This document shows positions 35,685-45,792 of a DNA stretch of 64,000 nt, piece by piece; the stretch's first letter is position 1; each line of letters begins with the position of its first letter. A program made the position numbers and the translations under genes. The notes beneath the pieces were generated by a model that was not told where the DNA came from, did no database searches, and saw only the letters and a list, made by a program, of their open reading frames with translations. This DNA comes from Pseudomonas fluorescens. GTDB lineage: Bacteria; Pseudomonadota; Gammaproteobacteria; Pseudomonadales; Pseudomonadaceae. The stretch spans positions 2,790,001 to 2,854,000 of the forward strand of contig NZ_CP008896.1 of the NCBI RefSeq assembly GCF_000730425.1. The letters run 5' to 3'.

Positions 35685-38207
35685 GTGTTGAAGAAGACCC
35701 TATTCCAGTTGCACTGGTTTTTCGGCATTACCGCCGGGCTGGTGTTGGCATTGATGGGGATTACCGGGGCTGCGTACTCGTTCCAGGATGAAATCCTGCG
35801 GGCGCTCAACCCGACGGTACTGACTGTGCACAAGCAGCCTGCCGGGGTGCTGCCGCCCGCTGAACTGGTGCGCAAGCTCGAAGCCACCGAAGGCAAGGCC
35901 GTGTCCATGCTGTGGGTGGAAAGCGAAAGCGGCAACGCCGCCCGCGTCTTCTTCACCCCGCCGCCGGGCGAGCGCCGCGGGCAGATGCGCTACTTCGACC
36001 CGTACACCGGCGACTACCTGGGCGATGCCGTCGGCCAGGATTTTTTCGGCCTGATGCTGCAACTGCACCGCTTCCTGGCCATGGGTGACACCGGCCGGCA
36101 AATCACCGGCGCCTGCACGCTGATCCTGGTTTTCTTCTGCCTTTCCGGCCTGTACCTGCGCTGGCCGCGCCAAGTGGCGAGCTGGCGCGCCTGGCTGGCC
36201 CTGGACTGGCGCAAGAAAGGCCGCAGCTTCAACTGGGACCTGCACTCGGTGTTCGGCACCTGGTGCCTGCTGTTCTACCTGTTGGCCGCGCTCACCGGCC
36301 TGTACTGGTCCTATGAGTGGTACAGCAAGGGCCTGACCAGGCTGTTGTCCGACGCGCCGCAAAGCGAGCGGGTGCGCAACCGCGGCCCGGCGCCTGCGGG
36401 CCCGGCTCCGGTGGCCAACTACGAGGCGATCTGGAGCAGCATCTACAGCACCGCCGGCCCTGACCTGAGCGCCTACAACATCCGTATGCCAGCCGTCGCC
36501 GGGCAACCGGCCACGGTCTACTACCTGTTGCAGAGTTCCCCCCATGACCGCGCGCTGAACCAGATCAACCTGGATCCAGCCACGGGCATCGTCAAAAGCG
36601 TGGAACGCTATGGCGACAAAAGCCTCAAGGCGCAGTTGCTGACCAGCATCTATGCGCTGCATGTGGGCAGCTATTTCGGCCTGGTGGGGCGGATCATGCT
36701 TACCGTCACTTCACTGTGCATGCCGCTGTTCTTTATTACCGGTTGGCTGTTGTACCTGGACCGTCGCCGCAAAAAGCGCCAGGTACGCGATGCGCGCAAG
36801 GGCCTGGGCGCCAACCCTAGCGATGCACCGCCCTGGCTGATTGGGTTCGCCAGCCAGAGCGGCTTTGCCGAGCAATTGGCCTGGCAGACCGCCGGCCAGT
36901 TGCAGGCCGCCGGGTTGCCGGTGAAGGTGCAGCCCCTGGGCAACGTGAGCCAAGACGACTTGCGCCAGTCGGAACATGCGTTGTTTGTAGTCAGCACGTT
37001 CGGTGATGGCGAAGCCCCGGACAGCGCGCGCGGCTTCGAGCGCAGCGTGCTGGGCCAAACGCTTTCGCTGCAGGGCCTGAACTACTCGGTGCTGGCCCTG
37101 GGCGATCGCCAATACCAGCACTTCTGCGGCTTTGCCCGGCGCCTGCACTTCTGGCTGACCAACCAGGGTGGCAACGCCTTGTTCGCCCCGGTCGAAGTCG
37201 ACAGCGGTGACCAGGACGCCCTGCTGCACTGGCAACAGCAACTGGGCCAGATCACCGGCCATGCGCCGCCAGCGTGGGCCAGCGCCAGCTACGAAAACTG
37301 GACCTTGAGCCAGCGCACCCTGCTCAACCCTGACAGCAGCGGCTCAGGCGTCTACCTGCTGGGGCTCAACCCGCCCGCCCCGCGCGACTGGCTGGCCGGC
37401 GACCTGGTGGAAATCCTGCCCCGCAACGGCCCGTGGGCCGTCGAACATTTCCTCGACGGCCTGGGGATTGCCGGTACGGACGAAGTGCTGATCGATGGCT
37501 TGGCATGCCCCCTGGAACAGGTCCTTGCCGGTCGCCAATTGCCAGACAACCGCTCCCACCTGGTCGGCCTGCACGCCCAGGCCTTGGTGGAGGCACTGGT
37601 GCCCGTGGGCATGCGCGAATACTCCATCGCCTCGATTGCCAGCGATGGCGTGCTGGAGCTGATCGTACGCCAGGAACGCCACGCCGACGGCAGCCTGGGC
37701 CTGGGTTCGGGCTGGCTGACCGAGCACACAGCACTGGGGGCGGCGATCAGCCTGCGGTTGCGGCGCAACAGTGGCTTCCACTTGCCCACCGCCCCGGTGC
37801 CAATGATTCTGCTGGGCAATGGCACAGGCCTGGCCGGCTTGCGCAGCCTGCTCAAGGCGCGCATCACCGACGGCCAGCAGCGCAACTGGTTACTGTTCGG
37901 CGAACGCAACATCGCCCATGACTACCACTGCCAGGACGAGCTGCAAGGTTGGTTGGCCAGTGGCGACCTGGCGTTGCTGGACCTGGCGTTTTCACGGGAC
38001 CAGGCAGAGAAAATCTACGTCCAGGACCGCCTGCGCGAATCCGCCGATGTGCTGCGTAAATGGCTGGCCGACGGCGCAGCCATTTATGTCTGCGGGAGTT
38101 TGCAGGGCATGGCGGCCGGGGTGGACCAGGTGTTGGTGGATGTGCTGGGAAGTGAGGCGGTGGAACGGCTTATCGAACAGGGTCGCTACCGTCGGGATGT
38201 CTACTGA
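35685..38207 (+). CDS. piuB: PepSY-flavodoxin-NADPH reductase fusion (PiuB type)
   Basis: An 840-residue inner-membrane electron-transfer protein. The N-terminal part (about 1-350) is a PepSY_TM module with at least four helices ([50 protein letters not shown]). Residues about 380-530 are flavodoxin-like ([44 protein letters not shown]), and the rest is an FAD/NADPH reductase of the sulfite-reductase flavoprotein type ([31 protein letters not shown]). It probably reduces ferric-siderophore iron at the membrane. GTG 35685 is chosen over an upstream ATG because GAGG precedes it. Confidence 0.85.
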   Translation: MLKKTLFQLHWFFGITAGLVLALMGITGAAYSFQDEILRALNPTVLTVHKQPAGVLPPAELVRKLEATEGKAVSMLWVESESGNAARVFFTPPPGERRGQMRYFDPYTGDYLGDAVGQDFFGLMLQLHRFLAMGDTGRQITGACTLILVFFCLSGLYLRWPRQVASWRAWLALDWRKKGRSFNWDLHSVFGTWCLLFYLLAALTGLYWSYEWYSKGLTRLLSDAPQSERVRNRGPAPAGPAPVANYEAIWSSIYSTAGPDLSAYNIRMPAVAGQPATVYYLLQSSPHDRALNQINLDPATGIVKSVERYGDKSLKAQLLTSIYALHVGSYFGLVGRIMLTVTSLCMPLFFITGWLLYLDRRRKKRQVRDARKGLGANPSDAPPWLIGFASQSGFAEQLAWQTAGQLQAAGLPVKVQPLGNVSQDDLRQSEHALFVVSTFGDGEAPDSARGFERSVLGQTLSLQGLNYSVLALGDRQYQHFCGFARRLHFWLTNQGGNALFAPVEVDSGDQDALLHWQQQLGQITGHAPPAWASASYENWTLSQRTLLNPDSSGSGVYLLGLNPPAPRDWLAGDLVEILPRNGPWAVEHFLDGLGIAGTDEVLIDGLACPLEQVLAGRQLPDNRSHLVGLHAQALVEALVPVGMREYSIASIASDGVLELIVRQERHADGSLGLGSGWLTEHTALGAAISLRLRRNSGFHLPTAPVPMILLGNGTGLAGLRSLLKARITDGQQRNWLLFGERNIAHDYHCQDELQGWLASGDLALLDLAFSRDQAEKIYVQDRLRESADVLRKWLADGAAIYVCGSLQGMAAGVDQVLVDVLGSEAVERLIEQGRYRRDVY

Positions 38208-38219
38208 CCCCGCCCGCCT

Positions 38220-38301
38220 GTAGGAGCCGGCTTGTCGGCGATGGCGGCCTCAAGTCTCGTGCGGACTTCAAGGGTCTCATCGCCGGCAAGCCGGCTCCTA
38301 C
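38220..38301. repeat. REPIN between piuB and phoD
   Basis: Arms GTAGGAGCCGGCTTGTCGGCGA and TCGCCGGCAAGCCGGCTCCTAC. The left arm has one mismatch. The spacer (GGCGGCCTCAAG to AAGGGTCTCA) belongs to a second spacer class, shared with the element at 39935. Confidence 0.92.
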
Positions 38302-38312
38302 AGGGGAGGCCG

Positions 38313-39854
38313 TCAGGCGGGTTGGAGTTTGTGTTCGAACACCGATACGCCATCCAGGTCGCGCAACGTGACCGTCAGTTCTGCGCTCTGCCCATCAATC
38401 TGCACTTCCCCAAAAAACTGAAACCCCGCAAACGGCGACGTGTTTTGCGCCGGCGGGGCTTTTTCAAAGACCACTTGCGGGCCAAAGGTCTTGTCCAGCG
38501 GATTGGGCCCGAAACTCCCTGCGTTCAAGGGCCCTGCGACAAACTCCCAGAACGGCTCGAAATCCTGGAACGCCGCCCGGTCCGGGTGGTAGTGGTGTGC
38601 TGCACAATAGTGCACATCAGCGGTCAGCCACACATGGTTGCGCACCTGTTGCGCGCGCAGGAAGCCCAGTAACTCGGCGATTTCCAGCTCACGCCCCTGA
38701 GCCGCGCCGGGGTCACCGTTGGCCACCGCCTCCCAGCGCGGCACACCGGGGCTGACTTCGCCATCGGGCACGCCAAGGCCAATCGGCATGTCGGCGGCGA
38801 TCACCTTCCATTGGGCCTTCGACGCCTTGAGCCCGGCCTTGAGCCAATCCAGTTGCGCCCGTCCCAGAAACGGTTTTACCGCGCCCAGGTTGTCGTCGTT
38901 GGCCCCGCGATAGCTGCGCATATCCAGCACAAACACATCCAGCAAAGGCCCGTAACCGAGCTTGCGGTAGATACGCCCGCCCTGGTCCGCCTGCTGCAGG
39001 CGCATCGGCGCATATTCCAGCCAGGCCTGGCGTGCGCGACCCACCAGGGTAGTGACGTCCTTGGTCTGGTAACGCTCGTCCAACTGCTTGCCGGGCGACC
39101 AATTGTTGACCACTTCGTGATCGTCCCATTGCCAGATCTGCGGCACCTGGGCATTGAAGCGGCGCACGTTTTCATCCATCAGGTTGTAGCGATAGTTGCC
39201 CCGGTAATCATCCAGGGTCTGCGCCACTTTGCTCTTGGCCTCGGTGGTGAGGTTGCGCCAGATGCGCCCGCCTTCGGTGGTCAGTTGCGCCGGCACCGGG
39301 CCGTCGGCGTAGATGGTGTCGCCGCTGTGGATAAAAAAGTCCGGCAGGCGCAGGCGCATGGCTTCGTAGATGCGCATGCCGCCAATGTCCGGGTTGATCC
39401 CGAAGCCCTGGCCGACGGTATCGCCGCTCCACACAAAACGGATATCGCGCCGTTGTTGCGGCACGCTGCGCAGGTGGCCGAACCAGGGCTCGCTGGCCAC
39501 GCCGGTCTGTGCGTCCTCGAACTGCACACGGTAGAAGATCGCCTGGTCGGCCGGCAGCCCACTCAACTCGACGCGGGCGGTAAAATCGCTGCGGCTGTCG
39601 GCCAGGGGCGAGATGAATCGGCGCGGGTTGCTGAACAGGCTGCGGGTATCCCACTCGACCACCATCCGTGCCGGGCGGTCGCAGCGGCTCCAGATTATGG
39701 CGCGATCGCCCAGCAAGTCGCCGGACTGCACACCGTCGGTCAACTGCGGCCGGTCCTTGACCGAGGCAATCACCGCCGGCGCCAGCCCCGGCAGCAACAG
39801 GCCCGCGCCGACGCCCTGGATTACCCGGCGGCGGCCGAGGTTGAAGTGGCTCAT
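38313..39854 (-). CDS. phoD: PhoD-family alkaline phosphatase
   Basis: A 513-residue exported metallophosphatase. The twin-arginine signal (NLGRRRVIQGVGAGLLLPG) targets it through Tat. The mature protein has the PhoD pattern: an N-terminal GVQSGDLLGDRAIIWSR domain, then the metal-site segments VWSGDTVGQGF, FIHSGDTIYADGP, WDDHEVVNNW and LTADVHYCAAHHYH. It releases phosphate from mono- and diesters, using Ca and Fe in the family. The start MSHFNL follows GGAGG; a longer frame adds seven residues. It is a single gene between two REPINs; no PhoB box was identified. Confidence 0.9.
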   Translation of the reverse strand: MSHFNLGRRRVIQGVGAGLLLPGLAPAVIASVKDRPQLTDGVQSGDLLGDRAIIWSRCDRPARMVVEWDTRSLFSNPRRFISPLADSRSDFTARVELSGLPADQAIFYRVQFEDAQTGVASEPWFGHLRSVPQQRRDIRFVWSGDTVGQGFGINPDIGGMRIYEAMRLRLPDFFIHSGDTIYADGPVPAQLTTEGGRIWRNLTTEAKSKVAQTLDDYRGNYRYNLMDENVRRFNAQVPQIWQWDDHEVVNNWSPGKQLDERYQTKDVTTLVGRARQAWLEYAPMRLQQADQGGRIYRKLGYGPLLDVFVLDMRSYRGANDDNLGAVKPFLGRAQLDWLKAGLKASKAQWKVIAADMPIGLGVPDGEVSPGVPRWEAVANGDPGAAQGRELEIAELLGFLRAQQVRNHVWLTADVHYCAAHHYHPDRAAFQDFEPFWEFVAGPLNAGSFGPNPLDKTFGPQVVFEKAPPAQNTSPFAGFQFFGEVQIDGQSAELTVTLRDLDGVSVFEHKLQPA

Positions 39855-39934
39855 GGGTTTGCCTCCAAGCTGCAAAAGGGCAACTAAACCACGGGCGGAT
39901 GAAGCGCAGATGACATGGGCTGCGCATCATTCCT

Positions 39935-40003
39935 GCAGGCGTCGGCTTGCCGGCGATGGCGGCCTCAATTCAAGGGCCTCATCGCCGGCAAGCCGGCTTC
40001 TAC
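39935..40003. repeat. REPIN overlapping the fruA stop codon
   Basis: A degenerate left arm (GCAGGCGTCGGCTTGCCGGCGA) and a right arm TCGCCGGCAAGCCGGCTTCTAC. The spacer is a shortened form of that at 38220. The reverse-strand TAG stop of fruA (40000-40002) is the GTAG of the right arm. Confidence 0.88.
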
Positions 40004-41697
40004 AAGGGGCTCGCTTCGGGGCGCTTGATCACGGCGTACACCAACCCGGTGAGGACGCTGCCAGCGACGATCGCCAACAGGTACAACAGTGCATGGTTGA
40101 TGGTGTTGGGGATCAGCATCACAAACAGCCCGCCGTGGGGGGCCATCAACTTGCAGCCAAAATACATCGACAAGGCACCGGTCAAGGCGCCGCCGGCGAT
40201 GCTGGCCGGGATCACGCGCAGCGGGTCCTTGGCGGCAAACGGGATGGCGCCTTCCGAGATAAAGCACATGCCCAGGATCAGAGCGGCCTTGCCGGCTTCA
40301 CGTTCGGTCTGGGCAAACTTGCGCCGGGCCAGGAACGTAGCGATAGCCATGCCAATCGGCGGCACCATGCCTGCGGCCATGGCGGCGGCCATCGGCGCGC
40401 CGCTCTGGGATGCCAGCAGGCCGACGGAGAACGCGTAGGCCGCCTTGTTGATCGGCCCGCCCAGGTCGGCGCACATCATGCCCCCCAACAGAATGCCCAG
40501 CAGCACCGCATTGGTGGTGCCCATGGTGCTGAGGAAGTCCGTCAGGCCAACCAGCATCTGCGCCACGGGCGGGCCGATCAGATAGATCATCGCCAGGCCC
40601 GTGACCAGGCTCGCCAGCAACGGGATGATCAGGATCGGCTTGAGCGAGGCCAGGCTCTGCGGCAACGGCACCGCGCGGGTGATCAGCTTGACGCTGTAGC
40701 CGGCGAGAAAACCGGCGAAAATCCCGCCGATAAACCCTGCGCCCAGAGTGCTGGCCAACAGGCCCCCGATCATCCCCGGCGCGAGGCCCGGCCGGTCGGC
40801 AATCGAGTAGGCGATGTAGCCGGCGAGCAGCGGCACCATCAGGGTGAAGGCGTGATCGCCGACCGCTCTGAGGGCCGCCGCCAGGGTGCCGGGCTCTTTG
40901 TAGGCGTGGATACCGAAGACGTAGGACAGGGCAATCAGCAAGCCCCCCGCCACCACCATCGGCAACATGAACGACACCCCGGTCAGCAGGTGTTTGTAGA
41001 CCCCGGTTTTCTCCGGCTTGGCCGCCGCGCCACCGGCGGCGCTTTCCTGCTGGCCTTCGGCCAGGGCTTTATCGAGGATTGCGGCAGACTGCTTGAGCGC
41101 AATGCCGGTGCCACAGCGATAGATTTTCTTGCCGGCAAAGCGCTCGGTGGCCACTTCGATATCGGCGGCCAGCAGCACCACGTCGGCGTCGCGGATGGCT
41201 TGCTCGCTCAGGGGCGTGCGGGCGCCCACCGACCCCTGGGTTTCCACTTGCAGGTCATAGCCCTTGGCCTTGGCGGCCTGTTGCAATGCTTCGGCGGCCA
41301 TAAAGGTGTGGGCCACGCCGGTAGGGCAGGCCGTGATGGCGACGATACGCGGGGTGGTTTTCGTCGTGGGTACCGCGGCTGTTGCCACATACAACCGGGC
41401 CTCTTCGGCGCCCCGTTGCAGCACCGCTTCAACGTCCTGCAACGCCTGGGCCGGAGTGCTCTGGTACACGCGCTTACCGACAAAACGCTGCATGTCCACG
41501 GGCGTGCTGGCGACCAGCAACACCCATTCGGCCGCGTCGAGGATGGCCTGGGACAGCGCGCGCTCGGGGTGGCTTGCATCCACCACTTCAACGCTGGTGC
41601 TCCAGCCCTGGCGCTGGGCGGCGGCGTCCAGCAAGCGGGCGCACAGCACACTGGTAACCATGCCGTTGGGGCAGGCGGTAACAATGGCTAACTTCAT
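40000..41697 (-). CDS. fruA: PTS fructose transporter EIIB'BC, FruA
   Basis: A 565-residue inner-membrane permease that phosphorylates fructose to fructose-1-phosphate during uptake. The N-terminus carries two EIIB modules: a degenerate one (VTACPNGMVTSVLCA, Cys9) and the active one with Cys124 in AITACPTGVAHTFMAAEA. The EIIC part (about 245-560) has about nine hydrophobic segments with GGPINKAAYAF and SEGAIPFAAKDP signatures. It is the last gene of fruBKA, 11 bases after fruK. Its stop codon lies inside a REP arm. Confidence 0.95.
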   Translation of the reverse strand: MKLAIVTACPNGMVTSVLCARLLDAAAQRQGWSTSVEVVDASHPERALSQAILDAAEWVLLVASTPVDMQRFVGKRVYQSTPAQALQDVEAVLQRGAEEARLYVATAAVPTTKTTPRIVAITACPTGVAHTFMAAEALQQAAKAKGYDLQVETQGSVGARTPLSEQAIRDADVVLLAADIEVATERFAGKKIYRCGTGIALKQSAAILDKALAEGQQESAAGGAAAKPEKTGVYKHLLTGVSFMLPMVVAGGLLIALSYVFGIHAYKEPGTLAAALRAVGDHAFTLMVPLLAGYIAYSIADRPGLAPGMIGGLLASTLGAGFIGGIFAGFLAGYSVKLITRAVPLPQSLASLKPILIIPLLASLVTGLAMIYLIGPPVAQMLVGLTDFLSTMGTTNAVLLGILLGGMMCADLGGPINKAAYAFSVGLLASQSGAPMAAAMAAGMVPPIGMAIATFLARRKFAQTEREAGKAALILGMCFISEGAIPFAAKDPLRVIPASIAGGALTGALSMYFGCKLMAPHGGLFVMLIPNTINHALLYLLAIVAGSVLTGLVYAVIKRPEASPL

Positions 41698-41708
41698 GAC
41701 AAACCCTC

Positions 41709-42650
41709 TTATTGTTCTATCAGCGGGCGTATGTGCACACCGCTTTCGAGGTGCGCCAGTTGCGCACCGTCGCCAATACCGAAACCGATCTGCGTCACCG
41801 CCATTGCGCCAATCGCGGTGGCGCGGCGCAGGGTCTGTTCGGGCGCTTCACCGCTGAGCAGACCGTGCAGCATGCCCGCCAGCAACGAGTCGCCGGCACC
41901 CACCGTACTGGCGACGCTGACCTTGGGCGGTGTGGCGTGCAACGCCCCGTACGGGCTAAACCAGTTCACACCGTCGGCCCCATGGGACACCACCACATGT
42001 TCCACGCCTTGGGCGTGCAAACGCTCAGCCGCCCGGGCTTGCTGGGCGACGGTTTGCGTGGGGCAGTCGAGCGCTTCGGCGAGTTCTTCAGTGTTGGGCT
42101 TGATCAACCACGGAGTGGCCTTCAAGCCGGCCCGCAGCGCTTGGCCACTGGTGTCCAGGGCGACTTTCAAACCAAGGTCCTTGAGCGCCTCCAGCAAACC
42201 CTGAAACCATTGCAGGCTGACGCCACGCGGCAGGCTGCCGGCGACCACCACCGCATCGAACTCGGGGCCGATCACCGCGACCAGCTTGAGCAACTGTGCT
42301 TGCGCCTGCTCGCTCACCAGCGGTCCCGGTGCATTGATGTCGGTGACCCGGCCATCTGCCTCGGCAATCTTGATGTTGCTGCGGGTTTCGCCCGGCACAC
42401 GAATAAACGCATCGCCAAACCCGCGGCTGGCGATCAGGGCCTCGAAAGCCTCGGGGTTTTGCGCGCCCAGAAATCCCCCCACGCTCACGCAGTGACCCAA
42501 ATCAGCCAACACCTGCGCCACATTCACGCCCTTGCCGGCGGCATGGGTCAGCAGGGTTTCGCTGCGGTTGACCGCCCCCGGTTCCAGGCGCGCCAAACGC
42601 ACCGTCAGGTCCAACGCCGGGTTCAACGTCAGGGTCAGAATGTTCGCCAT
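41709..42650 (-). CDS. fruK: 1-phosphofructokinase FruK
   Basis: A 313-residue PfkB-family kinase converting fructose-1-phosphate to fructose-1,6-bisphosphate. It has the first PfkB motif in the VNVAQVLADLGHCVSVGGFLG segment, and the second motif with catalytic Asp in STVGAGDSLLAGML near residue 250. The start ATG abuts the fruB stop codon with no gap, so translation is coupled. It is the middle gene of fruBKA. Confidence 0.95.
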   Translation of the reverse strand: MANILTLTLNPALDLTVRLARLEPGAVNRSETLLTHAAGKGVNVAQVLADLGHCVSVGGFLGAQNPEAFEALIASRGFGDAFIRVPGETRSNIKIAEADGRVTDINAPGPLVSEQAQAQLLKLVAVIGPEFDAVVVAGSLPRGVSLQWFQGLLEALKDLGLKVALDTSGQALRAGLKATPWLIKPNTEELAEALDCPTQTVAQQARAAERLHAQGVEHVVVSHGADGVNWFSPYGALHATPPKVSVASTVGAGDSLLAGMLHGLLSGEAPEQTLRRATAIGAMAVTQIGFGIGDGAQLAHLESGVHIRPLIEQ

Positions 42651-45509
42651 TTACACCCCCTCCACAAGGGCACGCACTTGGGCAGGGGAACCCTGGGCCA
42701 GTGCTTGTTGCGCCAGGCCCCGGGCCTCGCTCAGGCTCAATTCGCGCACCCGCGCCTTGACCTCGGGAATGCTGCGCGCCGACACACTCAACTCATCCAC
42801 TCCCAGGCCAACCAGCACCGGCACCGCCAGCGGATCCGCCGCCAACTCGCCGCACACGCCGACCCATTTGCCATGGGCATGGGCGGCGCGCACGGTGATG
42901 TCGATCAGTTGCAACACCGCCGGGTGCAGGCCGTCAGCCTGGGCCGACAGGGTTGGGTGGCCACGGTCGATGGCCAGGGTGTACTGGGTCAGGTCATTGG
43001 TGCCGATGCTGAAAAAATCCACTTCCCTGGCCAACACGGGCGCCAGCAGGGCCGCCGAGGGCACTTCGATCATGATCCCCAGTTGCAGGTCCGCCACGGG
43101 GATGTGTTCGCGCAGGCGCTCGGTCATGTCCCGGGCCTGGCGCCACTCATCGACGCTGCCGACCATGGGAAACATGATGCGCAGCGCACGACCGTGGGCC
43201 GAGCGCAACAGGGCGCGCAGTTGCGCCTCCATGATTTGCGGACGTTGCAGGGTCAAGCGAATGCCCCGGACACCGAGGAACGGGTTTTCTTCCTTGGCAA
43301 TCGGCCAGTAAGGCAGCGGTTTGTCACCGCCCACATCCAGGGTGCGTACCACCAGCGGCCGCCCAGCCAGGCCGTCGAGCACACGGCGGTATTCGGCTTC
43401 CTGGGTGGCTTCGTCCGGGGCCTGGGAATGGGCCATGAACATCAGCTCGGTACGCAGCAGGCCAATGCCCTCGGCGCCCTGCTCGACGGCGGCGGCCACG
43501 CCGGCACTTTCGCCGATGTTGGCGAACACTTCCACGGCATGCCCGTCACGGGTCAACGCCGGTTCATGGCGCCGGGCAGCAGCGGCCCGCAGGCGTTGCT
43601 CACGGGTGTCGCGCTCCTGGGTGGCGCGCTGCAAGGTGCCGGCATCCGCATCCACATGCAGGCGCCCGCGCAGGCCATCGAGCAACAACGGGGTGCCCGA
43701 GGCCAGCAGCAACACCGCCGGCCCCGCGCCGACCAGCGCTGGAATCCCCAGGGCCCGGGCGACGATGGCACTGTGGGCCGTCGCCCCACCGCGTGCGGTC
43801 AGAATCCCGGCCACCCGTGTCGGGTCGAGACGCGCGACGTCCGAGGGGCCAACCTCGTCCATCACCAGAATGTAAGGCTCGTCAGGCACCTGTGGGGTTT
43901 GTATGCCGCACAACTGCGCCAGCACCCGTCGGCCAATGTCCCGTAGGTCGGCGGCACGTTCGGCGAGCAACGCGTCCTGCAGGGACGCCTGTTGTTGGGC
44001 AGCCGCCTCGATCACGCTCATCCACCCGGCTTCGGCGCTTTCGCCTTGTTTGAGACGGGTGTCGACGTCGTCGGTCAGCTCCGGATCGTCGAGCATTTCC
44101 TGGTGGGTGATGAAAATTTCGCGTATCGCCTTGGACGTGCTGCGCTCGATCAAGCCTTGGATATCGCCGCGCACATCGCGCAAGGCCGCGGATAAGCGCG
44201 CACGCTCGGCACTGGCCGACTCACCCCGCAAGGGATAGTCGAACGGCTGCACCACCTGGATATGGGCCGGGCCGATGGCAATCCCCGGGGCGGCGGCGAT
44301 GGCCTGGATCAGGCTGCCGGAGGCCGGGGCACTGAGCAGCGGCTCACGCTCGAGCACCTCGGCCCGCGCACTGACAGCCGGCAGCGGCTCGACCTCTTCG
44401 CCAAGTCCCGCTTGCACCGCCGCCAACAGCGCCGGCAGGGCGTCGTCGGCAATGCCGGGCGCGGCGACAAATTCCAGCACTTGCCCGCGTCGGGCCCCAA
44501 GGCTGAGCAGCTTGCTCAAGCTCTTGACCGACACGGCGCCGCCCTGCCCGTCCACGATCCGCACGCGGATCTCGCCCTCGAAGCTTTTCGCCAGTTGGGC
44601 CAGGGCCTTGGCCGGCCGCGCATGCAGGCCATGGGCGTTGGCCAGGGCGATACGTGCGCTGGGCCAGTCGGCGGGCAACTCGCCACCCAGCACTTCGAGG
44701 ACCGCACGGCTGCTGGTGGCGCGTCCCAGTTCCTGGCCGCGTCCTTCAATCAGCACGGCGCACAGGCGCTCAAGCAATGCCTGATGAGCTTCGCCGAGGC
44801 TGGCCAGACAGAACAGGCCGCTCAAAGGCTGGCCCAGGTAGCGCATGGGCTTGTCCGGGGTGACAAAGGCCAGCCCCGGGCGCTTCACCGTTTGCTCGCT
44901 GTGCAGCCACCACAGGCCATCGCCAAGGGGCAGGGCCTCGACTTGCTGCAACACGGCGGCAAAACCATTGCTCACACAGTCGGCCTGGCGCAACAGGCGC
45001 GCACCACGCCACACCAGCTCTTCAAAATCGTCGGCGGACACGCCCAGGCCGATCATCTGGGCATCCAACGCCAGCTCCTGGGGCGCACCTTGCAGCAGTT
45101 TGAGCAACGCATCGGCCGAGGTGGCACGGCACAGCGCCTGGCCCAGGTCGGTTTCGCCAAGGGCGCGGGTCAGCAGTTGCAGCAGGCGCAGGTGCTCATC
45201 GGACTGGGCGGCAATGCCAATCGCCAGGTAGACAATCTGGCCATCGCCCCAATCCACACCCTGGGGAAACTGCAGCAGGCGCACGCCGGTGGCGAACACC
45301 TGGTCGCGGGTTTCGGGGGTGCCATGGGGGATCGCAATACCTTGCCCCAGGAAAGTCGAGCCTTGCGCTTCACGAGCTTGCAGGCCGCTCAGGTAGCCCT
45401 CGGCGACCAGGCCATCGGCCACCAGTTTTTCGGCGAGCAGTTGCAAGGCAGCAGACTTATCCACAGCCCTCTGGCCCATGGATATCTGCTCTACGGTGAG
45501 CTCAAGCAT
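42651..45509 (-). CDS. fruB: PTS multiphosphoryl transfer protein FruB (EIIA-HPr-EI)
   Basis: A 952-residue cytoplasmic fusion that passes phosphate from PEP to FruA. EIIA-Fru is at about 1-145 with His62 in IAIPHGTPE. HPr is at about 283-370 with His296 in HGLHARPA. Enzyme I is at about 398-950 with His579 in ARGGATAHSAIVARALGIP and the PEP-site motif GTNDLTQYTLAIDRGHP. The start follows a good TAGGAG. It is the first gene of the operon; a Cra operator lies about 125 bases upstream. Pseudomonads use this self-contained chain because fructose is their main PTS sugar. Confidence 0.96.
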   Translation of the reverse strand: MLELTVEQISMGQRAVDKSAALQLLAEKLVADGLVAEGYLSGLQAREAQGSTFLGQGIAIPHGTPETRDQVFATGVRLLQFPQGVDWGDGQIVYLAIGIAAQSDEHLRLLQLLTRALGETDLGQALCRATSADALLKLLQGAPQELALDAQMIGLGVSADDFEELVWRGARLLRQADCVSNGFAAVLQQVEALPLGDGLWWLHSEQTVKRPGLAFVTPDKPMRYLGQPLSGLFCLASLGEAHQALLERLCAVLIEGRGQELGRATSSRAVLEVLGGELPADWPSARIALANAHGLHARPAKALAQLAKSFEGEIRVRIVDGQGGAVSVKSLSKLLSLGARRGQVLEFVAAPGIADDALPALLAAVQAGLGEEVEPLPAVSARAEVLEREPLLSAPASGSLIQAIAAAPGIAIGPAHIQVVQPFDYPLRGESASAERARLSAALRDVRGDIQGLIERSTSKAIREIFITHQEMLDDPELTDDVDTRLKQGESAEAGWMSVIEAAAQQQASLQDALLAERAADLRDIGRRVLAQLCGIQTPQVPDEPYILVMDEVGPSDVARLDPTRVAGILTARGGATAHSAIVARALGIPALVGAGPAVLLLASGTPLLLDGLRGRLHVDADAGTLQRATQERDTREQRLRAAAARRHEPALTRDGHAVEVFANIGESAGVAAAVEQGAEGIGLLRTELMFMAHSQAPDEATQEAEYRRVLDGLAGRPLVVRTLDVGGDKPLPYWPIAKEENPFLGVRGIRLTLQRPQIMEAQLRALLRSAHGRALRIMFPMVGSVDEWRQARDMTERLREHIPVADLQLGIMIEVPSAALLAPVLAREVDFFSIGTNDLTQYTLAIDRGHPTLSAQADGLHPAVLQLIDITVRAAHAHGKWVGVCGELAADPLAVPVLVGLGVDELSVSARSIPEVKARVRELSLSEARGLAQQALAQGSPAQVRALVEGV

Positions 45510-45635
45510 GCCTTTCTCCTAGTTAGTGCGGGGAGCGCACTAGGTATTGTTTTGATTAAGCCGTGCAAAAATAACTGACTGAGCGGTCAATTGGCAGTAA
45601 GCACTCAGCGGCGATCATCGCAAAAATACGCCTGC

Positions 45636-45647
45636 TGAAACGTTTAA
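45636..45647. promoter_or_regulatory. Cra/FruR operator between fruB and fruR
   Basis: TGAAACGTTTAA, whose complement TTAAACGTTTCA matches the Cra site described at the fruB promoter of P. putida. It sits midway in the 283-base divergent region. Confidence 0.8.
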
Positions 45648-45792
45648 TCTAGAATTTATGGCAGATTACTGGGTAATTCTGCATCCTTGAAGCACCACTC
45701 GGCGCTTGAGTTGCGACAATGGTCGGGTGCAGGAATCGGTTACGATTGGACAAAATGTCGGGGCAAGCTCTAAAAAACAAGGAAATCCCGGT

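Noticed and set aside
2350..40003. CRISPR array
   Set aside because: The repeated palindromes are dispersed, paired in inverted orientation and not regularly spaced; they are REP/REPIN elements.
39613..41691. A 692-codon plus-strand frame over fruA, and a 744-codon one over fruK/fruB
   Set aside because: Antisense shadows of well-defined PTS genes; Gln/Arg/His-rich and without motifs.
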